A DNA stretch of 6,622 bases from Candidatus Omnitrophota bacterium (GTDB lineage Bacteria > Omnitrophota > Gorgyraeia > JABMQH01). Made by a program: the position numbers and the translations under genes. Under the pieces are notes generated by a model. It had not been told where the DNA came from, ran no database searches, and saw only the letters and a program-made list of their open reading frames with translations. Positions within the stretch are counted from its first letter, which is position 1. The number at the start of each line of letters is the position of its first letter. Location of the stretch: NCBI GenBank assembly GCA_026387595.1, contig JAPLLL010000119.1:16542-23163 (forward strand). The letters are read 5' to 3'. Positions 6,277-6,622 of this stretch are shown piece by piece.

Positions 6277-6282
6277 AAGGAG
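6277..6282 (+). promoter_or_regulatory. Ribosome-binding site of amt
   Basis: AAGGAG lies 8 nt upstream of the ATG at 6291. The strong match and ideal spacing fix the amt start and argue against the in-frame-less ATG at 6271. Confidence 0.85.
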
Positions 6283-6290
6283 AACAAAAA

Positions 6291-6622
6291 ATGACGCAAC
6301 CTATTATAAATACAGGTGATACAGCATTTGTATTGTTCTCGGCCGCATTAGTGATGCTTATGGTGCCAGGCCTTGCCTTCTTTTACGGGGGCATGGTAAG
6401 GCGTAAAAACGTGCTCGGCATCCTGATGCAGTGCCTTATGGCTCTTTGCGTGTTGAGTTTGCAATGGGTACTGTTCGGCTACAGTCTTTCTTTCGGGCCT
6501 CAGCACGGGTTCTGGGGCGGTTTTGAATGGTTCGGCCTAAGGGGGGTGGGCTGTGAGCCTTATGCGGCCTATGCAGCGAATATACCGCACAGGGCATTCA
6601 TGATATTCCAGGCCATGTTCGC
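6291..6622 (+). CDS. amt: Ammonium transporter (Amt/AmtB family), 3' end beyond the window
   Basis: This is the N-terminal part (110 codons plus two bases) of a channel that conducts ammonium/ammonia across the inner membrane, normally as a trimer under control of a PII protein. The sequence begins MTQPIINTGDTAFVLFSAA, then shows the family signature for membrane helix 1 (VMLMVPGLAFFYGGMVRRKNVL, about residues 20-41), a second helix with LQWVLFGYSLSFG (about 56-68) and, at the very end, the third-helix motif FQAMF. The last Phe aligns with the Phe of the FQ-x-x-F block that gates the pore in E. coli AmtB. There is no cleavable signal peptide: helix 1 starts about 12 residues from the Met. The leader upstream carries promoters and two terminators, so expression is probably attenuated. 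Whether a PII gene (glnK) or a C-terminal regulatory domain follows cannot be seen. Confidence 0.95.
   Translation, partial: MTQPIINTGDTAFVLFSAALVMLMVPGLAFFYGGMVRRKNVLGILMQCLMALCVLSLQWVLFGYSLSFGPQHGFWGGFEWFGLRGVGCEPYAAYAANIPHRAFMIFQAMF

Noticed and set aside
5950..6290. A ydaO-type cyclic-di-AMP, glnA-type glutamine, preQ1 or fluoride riboswitch in the intergenic region
   Set aside because: I looked for the conserved cores I remember for these classes and found none; the hairpins present do not match their layouts.

Overview
The window is a same-strand block of a potassium-uptake operon followed by the start of an ammonium transporter gene. It begins inside kdpA (5' end missing), continues through complete kdpB and kdpC and a C-terminally short kdpD, then a structured A+T-rich intergenic region of about 340 bases, and runs off the right edge about 110 codons into amt. 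All genes are on the + strand. The protein families are clear by sequence. The organism is not. Moderate G+C, Shine-Dalgarno (SD)-led genes and an almost perfect CCTGCC/GGCAGG palindrome at the end of kdpC remind me of genomes from uncultivated Gram-negative lineages such as Omnitrophota or Elusimicrobiota, but that is a low-confidence guess.

Positions 1-3763 encode the KdpABC P-type ATPase: KdpA (K+-selective channel-like subunit), KdpB (ATP-hydrolysing pump subunit) and KdpC (single-span accessory subunit). They are almost contiguous (1-nt gap between A and B, 12 nt between B and C, 8 nt between C and D), so they are very probably one transcript. All catalytic motifs of KdpB are intact, and the three selectivity-filter loops visible in KdpA are intact, so the pump looks functional.

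Positions 3772-5949 encode a KdpD that keeps the N-terminal KdpD/Walker domain, a universal-stress-protein (USP) domain with a match to the cyclic-di-AMP-binding pattern, four membrane helices, a GAF-like domain and the whole DHp helical hairpin. The phospho-accepting histidine is replaced by serine, and the protein stops exactly where the ATP-binding kinase domain should begin. No kdpE follows. This protein cannot be a normal sensor kinase and is the most unusual gene in the window.

Positions 5950-6290 hold no convincing gene but are dense in signals. There are two sigma70-type promoters (one near perfect), three hairpins followed by T-runs, small hairpins that would compete with the two downstream terminators, and a symmetric hairpin with tandem G.A mismatches just upstream of the amt ribosome-binding site. 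This looks like a terminator/attenuator leader controlling amt. No sigma54 -24/-12 element is present on the + strand of this stretch.

Positions 6291-6622 encode the N-terminus of an AmtB-type ammonium channel.
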